Origin: Chloroflexi bacterium HGW-Chloroflexi-10
GTDB taxonomy: Bacteria > Chloroflexota > Anaerolineae > Anaerolineales > Anaerolineaceae
Reading direction: 5' to 3'
DNA length: 64,000 bases
Assembly (NCBI GenBank): GCA_002840755.1
Contig: PHBZ01000021.1
Coordinates: 1 to 64,000 of the forward strand
Position 1 is the first letter of the stretch. Every line of letters starts with the position of its first letter. This document shows positions 1 to 7,625 of the stretch, piece by piece. The notes under the pieces are model-generated. The model did not search any database, was not told where the DNA came from, and was given only the letters and a program-made list of their open reading frames with translations. Made by a program: the position numbers and the translations under genes.

Positions 1-184
1 AATTTGTTTTTCGGGCATGCAGCGTTGGCTAAGAAGCAGGCGGGCGGGCAGTCCGGAAAAGTGCATCTCTCCTGTGGGGTTGTTATAAGGAGAAACGCAC
101 TTGCTCGGCTGATAATTTGTTTTTTGGGCAAGCAGCGTTGGCTAAGAAGCAACTCACCGGGATAGAAAAGTGCATCTCTCCTGT
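1..184. repeat. Two-copy tandem non-coding repeat, period about 113 bp
   Basis: The segment starting at base 1 recurs at base 114. Both copies carry AATTTGTTTT, then GCAGCGTTGGCTAAGAAGCA and, at 54-75 and 165-184, AAAAGTGCATCTCTCCTGT. The first copy may continue off the left edge. Between the copies, AGGAGAAACGCAC (88-100) is nearly complementary to GTGCATCTCTCCT on either side, so a transcript could fold. The period is not a multiple of three, and the reading frames diverge inside the unit, so conservation is at nucleotide level. On the minus strand each copy offers ATG directly after AGGAGAG; the copy at 175-83 gives a 30-residue frame, which I do not accept as a gene. Function unknown. Confidence 0.6.
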
Positions 185-193
185 TGAGTGATT

Positions 194-231
194 AAAAAAC
201 CACCGGCGTGATTGCTCACGCCGGTTTTTTC
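194..231. terminator. Bidirectional intrinsic terminator
   Basis: A perfect 9-bp GC-rich stem, ACCGGCGTG (202-210) with CACGCCGGT (217-225), has a 6-nt loop. It is followed by T6 on the plus strand and preceded by A6, which is a T-run on the minus strand. It would end whatever enters from the left edge and back up the terminator of the minus-strand operon. A second short inverted repeat, CTTGGTTG/CAACCAAG (231-253), follows at once. Confidence 0.85.
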
Positions 232-294
232 TTGGTTGAGGGGGACAACCAAGAGATTAGTATTATACAAAAGATTTTACAAAAAGGGAAGGGT

Positions 295-347
295 AAAATG
301 CCAAATTGGGTAAAAACTATCTGATTGAATTGCGGATTTGGCATTTT
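295..347 (-). terminator. Long inverted repeat, likely terminator of the MFS/HD operon
   Basis: AAAATGCCAAAT (295-306) and ATTTGGCATTTT (336-347) form a perfect 12-bp stem with a 29-nt loop, 31 bp beyond the stop codon of the HD-domain gene on the minus strand. The stem ends in a short T-run in either direction. The long loop makes it weaker than the hairpin at 202-225. The rest of 232-377 holds no gene. Confidence 0.5.
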
Positions 348-377
348 GAGGAAATGAATTTTTTGACGAGCGTTTTT

Positions 378-998
378 TCAAAAAGAACCAGCAGTACTGG
401 ACGCGTGTAATTCGTTTCTGGCCTGGATGAACCAGGGGTGACGAACTCCACTGGTGGCGAGTATTTCCCAGAGGTAATCGAGGTAGACGAGGATGGCGTT
501 ATCCAGGGAGGTTTCCAGGGCGGCGAGGAGTTCGGGCAGGTAGGGTGGTTGGCCGGGCTGATCCCAGGCGATCTTATCGGCGAGGAAGACGACGCGGTCG
601 AGCAGGGAGGATTGGGGTTTGAGGGTGGTATGGCAGCCGATGGCGCTGAGGATGGTCGGATCGGTGACGTTGAATATTTGTTGAGCCAGGACTACCGATA
701 TTTTCTGGTGAAGCAGCATGGGGAATGCTGTCTCTTCCGTCAGAATTTCCAGGTTGTGCGCACGGGCGAATTCAAGGCGTTCAGGATTGGGGATGACGGC
801 GCTGATATCGTGCAGCCAGCCGGCAGTTTGGGCCTGGCGGGGATCTGCCGCGTATTGGCGCGCAATTTCGGCCGCTTTTTTACCAACAGCATGGCAATGG
901 GCTGCTGTTTTGGGATGGCCATGCAGTTTCAGAAATTGGACCATATCACCTGGCAGGCTATCTTTGGGAGAGAAGTTTTCAATCCATTGCTGTATCAT
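378..998 (-). CDS. YqeK-like HD-domain phosphohydrolase
   Basis: A 206-residue HD-superfamily protein. Metal-ligand motifs are H34 and H36 in AAHCHAVGKKA, the HD pair H63-D64 in GWLHDIS, and a later HTT and LADKI segment. This order matches the YqeK family, whose characterised members hydrolyse diadenosine tetraphosphate; length is close to that family's 190 or so residues. The start overlaps the end of the MFS gene by 20 bp, so translation is probably coupled. YqeK usually sits beside nadD; here it does not, so the exact substrate is inferred. The alternative is another small nucleotide phosphohydrolase of the HD class. Confidence 0.75.
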   Translation of the reverse strand: MIQQWIENFSPKDSLPGDMVQFLKLHGHPKTAAHCHAVGKKAAEIARQYAADPRQAQTAGWLHDISAVIPNPERLEFARAHNLEILTEETAFPMLLHQKISVVLAQQIFNVTDPTILSAIGCHTTLKPQSSLLDRVVFLADKIAWDQPGQPPYLPELLAALETSLDNAILVYLDYLWEILATSGVRHPWFIQARNELHASSTAGSF

Positions 999-2234
999 TT
1001 TTGATAGGAACCTCCAGAAGTTTCAAACGACGTTGGACTGGTGAATGGAGTAACCCAAAACCAGCTGCCGCGATAAAGGTGAGAATGATACCGGCATACC
1101 AGACCCAATTGGGGTTGTAGTTATCGATGATGATTCCCGCGGCGAGTGGGCCAAGCATGGTTGAGATTACCCAGGCCATACCCGAAAACGCCATATAGCG
1201 ACCACGTTTATCCTCGGGCGCCAGTTGGGCAACGAGTGCCTGGGAGGTTGGGCTGACGATCATTTCTCCGATGGTGATGATGATCATGGCTATGATGAAC
1301 CAGATATAGGTATTGGTGAAACCATACATTCCAAACCCGACCATATAAAAAAGGGTGCCAACTGCGAGTAATTTCATGGTTGGAAAGTGTTTAATTCGAC
1401 GGGAAACCCAGAATTGGAATAGCACCACGATCGCGGCATTCATTGAAAGCAAGTAGCCAAAACGGATTGTTGAAACAGCATGTTCATCGCGTAAAAATAC
1501 GGGCAATGTCGAATTCATTTGCATGTACACAATTGCGCTAAAGGTAGAGAAAACCACTATCAGGATGAACAACCCATCGCGTAAAATCTCGGCATAACCA
1601 CCTTCGAGCGGTTTTTCTATTATTCTTTCGGATTTCTCCAAGTTTATAAGCTGCGGATGGGTCTCGGGCAACCAGATAAAAACAATCAGGGCGGTGATGG
1701 CGCTGAGCACCGCGTCCAAAATAAAAAGCGTCATGAAAGAACGCGCGGCGAGGATGCCACCAATGGCTGGCCCGATGGTTACGGCGAGGTTGGCGACCAC
1801 GCGAAGGATACCATAACCTTCGTTGCGCTGTTCGGAAGGCAATAAATCGGCTACCATGGCTGATTGAGCCGGTTCACCAAGACTTGAAAAGAAACCAACC
1901 AGTAAGACTGTTGCATACAATAGATTGATGTCGTTAATGATTCCCAATAAGAGGCTGCTAAATCCACTGATTAATAATCCAAATATGGCTATTTTTTCCG
2001 ACCAAAACGATCGGTGAGGTTACCACCCAGTAAATTGCCACCCAGACTGGAGACAGCGAATAAGGCGAAAATTACACCTACCTGGGTCATGCCTACCTGG
2101 AAGTGGCTGGTTATGTAGAGCGCCAGAAAGGGGAAGATTAATGCCCCGCCGACACGGTCGATGAAAAATGAGCCAATCAGAACCCAGAAGTTTTTTGGGA
2201 ATTCGTTATAGGTGCTTTTTATGCGATTAATCAA
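979..2234 (-). pseudogene. MFS transporter split by a one-base frameshift in an A6 run
   Basis: Two frames together encode one 12-TM major facilitator of about 415 residues. The first (2234-1989) covers TM1-2 and ends in the classic loop motif A, GGNLTDRFGRKK, then TAG. The second frame, open from about 1986 and containing the IAIFGLLISGF segment, carries TM3-12. The break lies in six A residues (minus strand) just before the TAG. A seventh A, or -1 slippage at AAA AAA, restores one uninterrupted protein. No other defect is visible, so this may be a sequencing error, a young pseudogene or a slippage-expressed gene. Similarity is to drug/multidrug efflux MFS proteins (MdtG/YfcJ-like). It overlaps the HD gene downstream. 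Confidence 0.7.
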
Positions 2235-2312
2235 AAAGTTTTCCCTTAAGCTGATGAAAGCGGGTTATTTGTTTATTGGCGCGCCAGAAGATGTGGGAAC
2301 TTTTGGCAAAGT

Positions 2313-2344
2313 ATGATTATACCAAGTGCATGGAACAATTCCAT
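2313..2344 (-). promoter_or_regulatory. Possible promoter/operator of the MFS operon
   Basis: On the minus strand a perfect TATAAT (2313-2318 as ATTATA) lies about 80 bp upstream of the MFS start. A perfect 15-bp palindrome, ATGGAA-caa-TTCCAT (2330-2344), covers the position where the -35 box should be. No good -35 hexamer is visible. The layout fits a repressor site, but no adjacent regulator gene is present. Confidence 0.35.
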
Positions 2345-2417
2345 AAATTTGTGTTTTAGGTAACCTGAAAATCCATGAATATTTTTAGAAATCCACGCAA
2401 GGGTTTAAAGTTAGTTT

Positions 2418-3536
2418 ATGTTTTTGTACGATTTTGTTAGAATCCAACCATCCTTTTTAGGAGGTTTTTATTTGATTCTGCGCTGGTTATCCGGATTATT
2501 TGGGGTTGTAATTATTGTCAGCACACTTTTGTCTGTGGTGAAGACGTTTGTTTTGCCGCGAAACCCAGAGGATTGGTTATATAACCAGGTTTTTGACGGG
2601 ACGAGAAAATTGTTTCGGCTGCCAATCCGATATTTAAGAGGTTACGCTGCACGTGAAAGATTTCTTGCGCTGCTCGCTCCGGTTAGTTTATTAGCGCTCC
2701 TGCCAGCCTGGTACGGAATTATTCTTATTGGGTTTATGTTTTTGTTTTGGGCTGTTGAGCCAATAACTTTTTTTCAGGCGTTTCGAGTTAGTGGATCTTC
2801 ATTATTCACGCTTGGGTTTGATCAATTTCAGAGTGAAATTTCTACGATTATAGAATTTATTGAAGCTATGATTGGGCTGCTGCTGGTTGCTTTGTTGATG
2901 GCTTATCTGCCGACGATTTATGCCGCGTTTTCCAGGCGTGAGTCTTTGGTAACGCTGTTGGAAATACGCGCGGGCAGCCCACCTTCTGCGGTTGAGATGA
3001 TTAAACGGCATTTTCGCATCCATGGTTTAGAACGTTTGAATGAAGTCTGGCGCACCTGGGAAGCATGGTTTGCCGATATTGAAGAGAGCCATACTTCTTT
3101 GCCATCCCTGGTCTTTTTCCGGTCTCCCAGACCAGAGCGTAATTGGGTTTCCGCTGCCGGGGCTGTACTCGATGGTGCTGCGCTGATGCTTTCTGCTGTG
3201 GATTCGCCGTATGATCCGCAAGCGGCTTTATGTTTGAGGGGCGGGTATATTGCTTTACGGAGTATCAGCGATGGATTTCATCTGGATTATGACCCTGAAC
3301 CAGCACCGGGGGACGCGATTTCGATATCAAAAGATGAGTTTTTCGATGCAATAGAGGATTTGCGCACACAGGGTGTGCCGCTTAAACAGGATTTGGAAGC
3401 AGCCTGGGTAGATTTTGCCGGATGGCGGGTGAACTATGATGAGGTATTGCTGCAACTGGCAGGATTGGTGCTTTCTCCTGAAACGCAATGGGTTGGGGAT
3501 CGCGCGATTCAATATTGGCCGAGGGAAAAGGAATAG
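2418..3536 (+). CDS. Ion-channel-like membrane protein of unknown function
   Basis: A 372-residue protein with about four hydrophobic segments in the first 180 residues: near 20-45, 80-115 (two close segments) and 150-175. Between the last two lies SGSSLFTLGFD, placed and composed like the pore-loop filter (T-x-G-Y/F-G/D) of two-TM potassium channels, but degenerate. The C-terminal 190 residues are soluble and match no domain I recognise. Proteins of this shape occur as hypotheticals in Chloroflexota and Actinomycetota. It is monocistronic. The start is the first ATG; no strong ribosome-binding site precedes it, so a slightly later start is possible. Confidence 0.6.
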   Translation: MFLYDFVRIQPSFLGGFYLILRWLSGLFGVVIIVSTLLSVVKTFVLPRNPEDWLYNQVFDGTRKLFRLPIRYLRGYAARERFLALLAPVSLLALLPAWYGIILIGFMFLFWAVEPITFFQAFRVSGSSLFTLGFDQFQSEISTIIEFIEAMIGLLLVALLMAYLPTIYAAFSRRESLVTLLEIRAGSPPSAVEMIKRHFRIHGLERLNEVWRTWEAWFADIEESHTSLPSLVFFRSPRPERNWVSAAGAVLDGAALMLSAVDSPYDPQAALCLRGGYIALRSISDGFHLDYDPEPAPGDAISISKDEFFDAIEDLRTQGVPLKQDLEAAWVDFAGWRVNYDEVLLQLAGLVLSPETQWVGDRAIQYWPREKE

Positions 3537-3560
3537 TGAACTGTGTCCCACAAGGGGATG

Positions 3561-3680
3561 ACAAATTTCGCTTGGAGCGGTGAAAGCTTCCATTGCGCAA
3601 GCGAAATACAATTTCGCTTGGAGCAGCGAGGAGAAGAGCTTTCTGAAGCACGCGAAATACAATTTCGTTTGGAGCGGTGA
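3561..3680. repeat. Palindromic repeat cluster, family A (GCGAAATACAATTTCGC)
   Basis: Two copies of the palindrome GCGAAAT-ACA-ATTTCGC lie at 3601-3617 and 3652-3668 (last base T in the second). Each is followed by TTGGAGC. A half copy, ATTTCGCTTGGAGC, starts at 3565. Spacings are 46 and 51 bp. The block fills the gap between the convergent channel-like gene and ABC exporter. It resembles bacterial REP-type intergenic palindromes and is related to the array at 40.4 kb. Confidence 0.7.
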
Positions 3681-3697
3681 GGTGGGGTGGATTGGAG

Positions 3698-3730
3698 AAA
3701 AAATGACCTCCCCATTGGCGTGGGGAGGTC
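3698..3730 (-). terminator. Intrinsic terminator of the ABC exporter operon
   Basis: GACCTCCCCA (3705-3714) pairs with TGGGGAGGTC (3721-3730), a perfect 10-bp stem with a 6-nt loop. On the minus strand the stem is followed by T6. It begins 9 bp after the stop codon of the second ABC gene. Confidence 0.9.
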
Positions 3731-3738
3731 TGGTTAGG

Positions 3739-5577
3739 TCAGTCGGCAGCTATTGGCAATGGCTGCTGATTATTGGAGTCTTTGAATGGGTCATACACCT
3801 GTTCCATTTGTTCACGGAACTGTTTGGTGTAGAGGCGATAATATTTTCCACCATTTTTGAGCAATTCCTGATGACTGCCCATTTCGGCAATGCGTCCATT
3901 TTCAATGACCAGAATGCGATTAGCGCGTTTGATGGTGGAAAGGCGGTGGGCAATGATGAAGGAGGTTGTGTCTTTCATCAGCAAATCCATGCCTTTCTGA
4001 ATGAGGGCCTCGGTGAGGGTATCCACCGAACTGGTGGCTTCATCCATGACAAAGATTTGGGGTTGGGCCAGAACGGCACGCGCCAGGCTGATGAGTTGTT
4101 TTTGACCAACCGAGAGCAGGTTGCCACCTTCGCCAACCGGTTCTTCGTATCCCTTTTCCAGCTTCATGATGAAATCGTGCGCGCCGGCCAGTTTGGCGGC
4201 CGCTTCGATCTCCTCATTGGTGGCATTCAAGCGACCGTAACGCAGATTGTCACGCACGGTTCCGGAGAAGAGATGCGGGGTTTGCAGAACAATACCGACA
4301 CGGGATTGGATAGAATGCAGGGAATAATCCATGTAATTCTGACCATTGATGCGAATTTCGCCACTTTTTGGTTCGTAGAAACGACATAAAAGGTTAACGA
4401 TGGTGGTTTTACCGCCACCGGTTGGGCCAACCAAGGCGATGGTTTCGCCTTTTTTCACATGCAGGGTGAAATCTTCCAGGATGGTTTTTTCATCATCATA
4501 GGAGAAGTTTACATGATCGAATTCGATATCACCGAACATGCTTTCCGCGGCGAAGGCTTCTTCACGGTCTTTTACCGCCGGGACGGAGTCCAGCAACGAG
4601 AAGATGCGTTCTCCTGAAGCCATAGAATGCTGCATTTCAGCAAATACACGCGCCAGATCCTGGATTGGCCAGAGCATAAAGGTGACATAGGAAACAAATG
4701 CCTGAATGCCACCGATGGTGATCAAACCGAAATCGGCCTGTAATCCACCCATCCAGACGATTGCTCCCAGAGCAAAAGCAGCCACTATCTGTACAGTGGG
4801 CAGAAAGAGCGCACTGAGCCAGGCTGCACGGTATCCGGCTTTGTACATATCATTGGTGAGTACATTGAACTCTTTGAGGTTGCCGCGTTCGCGACCCAGA
4901 GCCTTGATCACATGTACACCGGTGATATTTTCATTGTACGCACCGGTGATTTTGGAGTTGATCTTACGCACTTCACGGAATTGGGTGAGGATGCGTTTAC
5001 GGAACTGGATGGCTATTATCAATAAAACCGGCAAGGCGATAAAGACTACCAGAGCCAACTTCCAACTGATGATGAACATAAAGATCATGGCGGTGATGAT
5101 GTTCATGATTCCCCAGGTCATGTCCAGCAAACCCCAGGTGACCAGATCGGCGACCCTGTCGGTATCTGAGGTGACACGCGACATGATCCAACCTACCGGT
5201 GTGCGGCTGTAATACGACAGAGATAGCTTTTGGAGATGATTAAACATATCACGGCGCAGGTCGTAACGGATGCGCTCGCCCAATACACCGGCCAGATAGA
5301 TGAACAAAAACACAAAACCTGACTGCAACAACAATAATGACCCGTAAATGGTCAATATATTGGTGAGTGCAGCCCTGTTCTGAGCGACAATACCCTCATC
5401 AATAATTCTTTTACTGAGGAATGTAAAGAAAGAATCCAGACTAGACACAATGGCGATGGTTACCAAAAAACCAACTACCCATTTCCAGTGTGGTTTTGTG
5501 AGACCTATTATCCGGCTGAATGTTTTGCCGGTAAACTTGGCCTGATAATCCTCTTCTTCAAGATATTCATCCGACAT
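3739..5577 (-). CDS. ABC exporter subunit with catalytic ATP site (heterodimer partner 2)
   Basis: A type IV ABC half-exporter of 612 residues: six TM segments in residues 30-320, nucleotide-binding domain from about 375. Walker A is GPTGGGKTT. Walker B, FVMDEATSS, has the catalytic Glu. The signature is degenerate, LSVGQ instead of LSGGQ. The start is the ATG of MSDEYLEEED, preceded by AAGGAG and overlapping the stop of the upstream half-transporter by 11 bp; the frame stays open further upstream only inside that gene. With its partner it forms a heterodimer of the BmrCD/LmrCD/TM287-288 type, usually drug or lipid exporters. Substrate unknown. Confidence 0.9.
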   Translation of the reverse strand: MSDEYLEEEDYQAKFTGKTFSRIIGLTKPHWKWVVGFLVTIAIVSSLDSFFTFLSKRIIDEGIVAQNRAALTNILTIYGSLLLLQSGFVFLFIYLAGVLGERIRYDLRRDMFNHLQKLSLSYYSRTPVGWIMSRVTSDTDRVADLVTWGLLDMTWGIMNIITAMIFMFIISWKLALVVFIALPVLLIIAIQFRKRILTQFREVRKINSKITGAYNENITGVHVIKALGRERGNLKEFNVLTNDMYKAGYRAAWLSALFLPTVQIVAAFALGAIVWMGGLQADFGLITIGGIQAFVSYVTFMLWPIQDLARVFAEMQHSMASGERIFSLLDSVPAVKDREEAFAAESMFGDIEFDHVNFSYDDEKTILEDFTLHVKKGETIALVGPTGGGKTTIVNLLCRFYEPKSGEIRINGQNYMDYSLHSIQSRVGIVLQTPHLFSGTVRDNLRYGRLNATNEEIEAAAKLAGAHDFIMKLEKGYEEPVGEGGNLLSVGQKQLISLARAVLAQPQIFVMDEATSSVDTLTEALIQKGMDLLMKDTTSFIIAHRLSTIKRANRILVIENGRIAEMGSHQELLKNGGKYYRLYTKQFREQMEQVYDPFKDSNNQQPLPIAAD

Positions 5578-7381
5578 TGGCGATCTCCTTTTCCAATTCA
5601 TTTTCAATGCGTGTCTGGATGTGGTAAATTTCACGATAAATGCCTGGTTGGGCAACCAAATCTTCATGGACGCCGTGCTGCACAATGCGGCCTTTGTCCA
5701 TCACGATGATCTGATCGGCATTCATGATGGATTGAATGCGGTGGGCAATAATAAAAGTGGTGCGATCTTCCATCAAGCGTTTGAGGGCATCACGGATTTC
5801 AGCTTCTGTTTCGGTATCCACCGATGAAGTTGAGTCGTCCAGGATGAGAATGCGCGGATCTTTGAGCAGGGTGCGGGCAATGGCCACGCGCTGCTTTTGA
5901 CCACCGGAAAGGGTGACGCCTTTTTCACCGACCATGGTTTTATAGCCTTCCGGAAAGGTGCAGATTACATCATGAACAGCGGCGGCTTTGGCGCTTTCTT
6001 CAATTTGTTCCTGATCCACCTGACGGCCAACGCCATAGGTGATGTTTTCGCGGATACTGCGCGAAAAGAGGAAGGGTTCCTGTTCCACAATACCAATCTG
6101 GCTGCGCAGATAACGGCGCGGATAACGGTTTAATTCAATACCATCCAACAAGATCTTACCTTTGGTGTATTCATAGAAACGCGGCAGCAGGTTGACCAGA
6201 GTAGTCTTTCCGGAACCAGTGGAACCGAGTAAGGCGATAACCTGACCGGGTTTGATGGTTATATTGATATTCTCCAGCACCGCTTCGCCTTCAGCGTAGC
6301 TAAACCCGACTTCCTCAAAGACGATATCACCATTCAGTTTTCTCGGGATGGGCGCATCACCTTCATCCAGCGGTTCGCGGAATTGTTTGATGATCTCGTT
6401 TACGCGTCCGAAAGAAACCATGCCAGTGGAAAGCTGAACAATCAAACGGCCCAGGTTGCGCATAGGCCAGATAATCCAGACGACCATGCCGGCATAGGCC
6501 AGGTAGGTGCCCACGCTGATGGTTCCATTGATCGCATATAAGGCTCCCATCAGGAAACCACCGAGCATTTGCGCGCCACAAACTATGTCTGATATAGGCC
6601 AGAAAAGTGAGTGCATCAACAAAAGTTTTTTGCCAAGGACGTACTTCTTCCAGTTCTCTTTTTCAAACTTGTCTATCTCGTACGATTGACGGGCAAAGGC
6701 TTTAACCACGCGGACACCGGAGAGATTTTCCTGCAGGGTAGTAGAGATAACGGCATCCTGTTCCTGATAGCTTTCGTACGCTTTTGAAACGCGCTTGAAG
6801 AACCAGATTGACGTCAGAATAATGACTGGCACGACGATGACCGAGATGAATGCCAGCTCAACATTGATGGTGAGCAGCATAGCAAAGTTGATCGCAAACA
6901 GAATAACGATACGGCCGATACCAATCGCCTGGTCCGCAAAGAAACGCCGCAGGGCATCCACATCGGAAGTGGCTCTTTGGATCAATTCGCCGGTTTGTGT
7001 TTTATCGTGATAGGCGAAATTCATGTGTTGAATCTGATCATAGATGTAGTTTCGTAAGCGACGGGTAGTACCTTCGGATGTTTCCGCTGCCAGCCGTCCG
7101 CTCAAAAATGCAAATCCGCCTTCAACGCAGGCCAAGAGGACAAAGCCAAGCGCAATCAATGGCAAACTATACTGGGCATCTTTGGTGACAAAATAGGCAT
7201 CTACAAAATAGCGCAGCAGTAAGTAGGTAGATGTTTTGGCCGCAGCTGATATGCCAAGACTTAACGCTGAACCTACATATTTACCTTGATAGCCATGCAT
7301 CAAACGCCATAGACCTTTGATGCGACTCTTGGTGACAACTCTTTTTAAGTCATAATTTTGAATGGACTCTATTGTTGACAA
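5567..7381 (-). CDS. ABC exporter subunit with degenerate Walker B (heterodimer partner 1)
   Basis: A 604-residue half-exporter with six TM segments then a nucleotide-binding domain. Walker A is GSTGSGKTT and the signature is canonical, LSGGQKQR. Walker B reads LILDDSTSS, with Asp where the catalytic Glu should be. This is the exact complement of its partner: the partner's Walker A/B plus this LSGGQ make the competent site, while this Walker B plus the partner's LSVGQ make the degenerate site. That is the established signature of asymmetric heterodimeric exporters. First gene of a two-gene operon. Confidence 0.92.
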   Translation of the reverse strand: MSTIESIQNYDLKRVVTKSRIKGLWRLMHGYQGKYVGSALSLGISAAAKTSTYLLLRYFVDAYFVTKDAQYSLPLIALGFVLLACVEGGFAFLSGRLAAETSEGTTRRLRNYIYDQIQHMNFAYHDKTQTGELIQRATSDVDALRRFFADQAIGIGRIVILFAINFAMLLTINVELAFISVIVVPVIILTSIWFFKRVSKAYESYQEQDAVISTTLQENLSGVRVVKAFARQSYEIDKFEKENWKKYVLGKKLLLMHSLFWPISDIVCGAQMLGGFLMGALYAINGTISVGTYLAYAGMVVWIIWPMRNLGRLIVQLSTGMVSFGRVNEIIKQFREPLDEGDAPIPRKLNGDIVFEEVGFSYAEGEAVLENINITIKPGQVIALLGSTGSGKTTLVNLLPRFYEYTKGKILLDGIELNRYPRRYLRSQIGIVEQEPFLFSRSIRENITYGVGRQVDQEQIEESAKAAAVHDVICTFPEGYKTMVGEKGVTLSGGQKQRVAIARTLLKDPRILILDDSTSSVDTETEAEIRDALKRLMEDRTTFIIAHRIQSIMNADQIIVMDKGRIVQHGVHEDLVAQPGIYREIYHIQTRIENELEKEIANVG

Positions 7382-7573
7382 GGTCTTACTCCATTCAGTA
7401 CAGATACTAATAGAATCTTTGATAAAAAGATTCGTGATGAGAAACTTACCTGACAGGTCAACTGACCAACCGATACAACATGTTTTGCCAAACGCTGCCT
7501 AACCAGTTTAAATTTACCTTGGGCAGCGATAATGAACAACCCGCTTTGGGGTGAGAATTTTACCACCATGCGG

Positions 7574-7602
7574 GGAGAATTTCTCCTGGTCATATGGTCA
7601 GG
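7574..7602. promoter_or_regulatory. Adjacent palindromes in the gap upstream of the ABC operon
   Basis: The 244-bp gap 7382-7625 holds no convincing gene. It contains a 13-bp palindrome, GGAGAATTTCTCC (7574-7586), directly joined to an 18-bp near-palindrome, CCTGGTCATATGGTCAGG (7585-7602, two mismatches), which carries CATATG at its centre. These could be operator sites for the ABC operon or a hairpin beyond the end of the membrane-protein gene. The regulator is not next door. Confidence 0.3.
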
Positions 7603-7625
7603 TTATGAATTTTTTGCCGTGGTCA

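Noticed and set aside
83..175. 30-residue minus-strand frame starting MHFSIPVSC
   Set aside because: ATG directly abuts the Shine-Dalgarno-like AGGAGAG, and the second repeat copy has a different internal frame, so protein sequence is not conserved between copies.
438..1004. 188-residue open frame on the plus strand
   Set aside because: It lies wholly antisense to the HD-domain gene, which has clear motifs; glycine-rich nonsense composition is typical of a shadow frame.
3580..4389. 269-residue open frame on the plus strand
   Set aside because: Runs through the palindromic repeats, the terminator and antisense to the ABC nucleotide-binding domain; no family resemblance.
5578..5685. 36-codon N-terminal extension of the second ABC subunit
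   Set aside because: It lies inside the coding end of the upstream subunit; a good Shine-Dalgarno and 11-bp overlap point to the start at 5577.
7369..7593. 74-residue minus-strand frame upstream of the ABC operon
   Set aside because: Overlaps the ABC start by 13 bp, has no family similarity and contains the palindromes; more likely leader or intergenic sequence.
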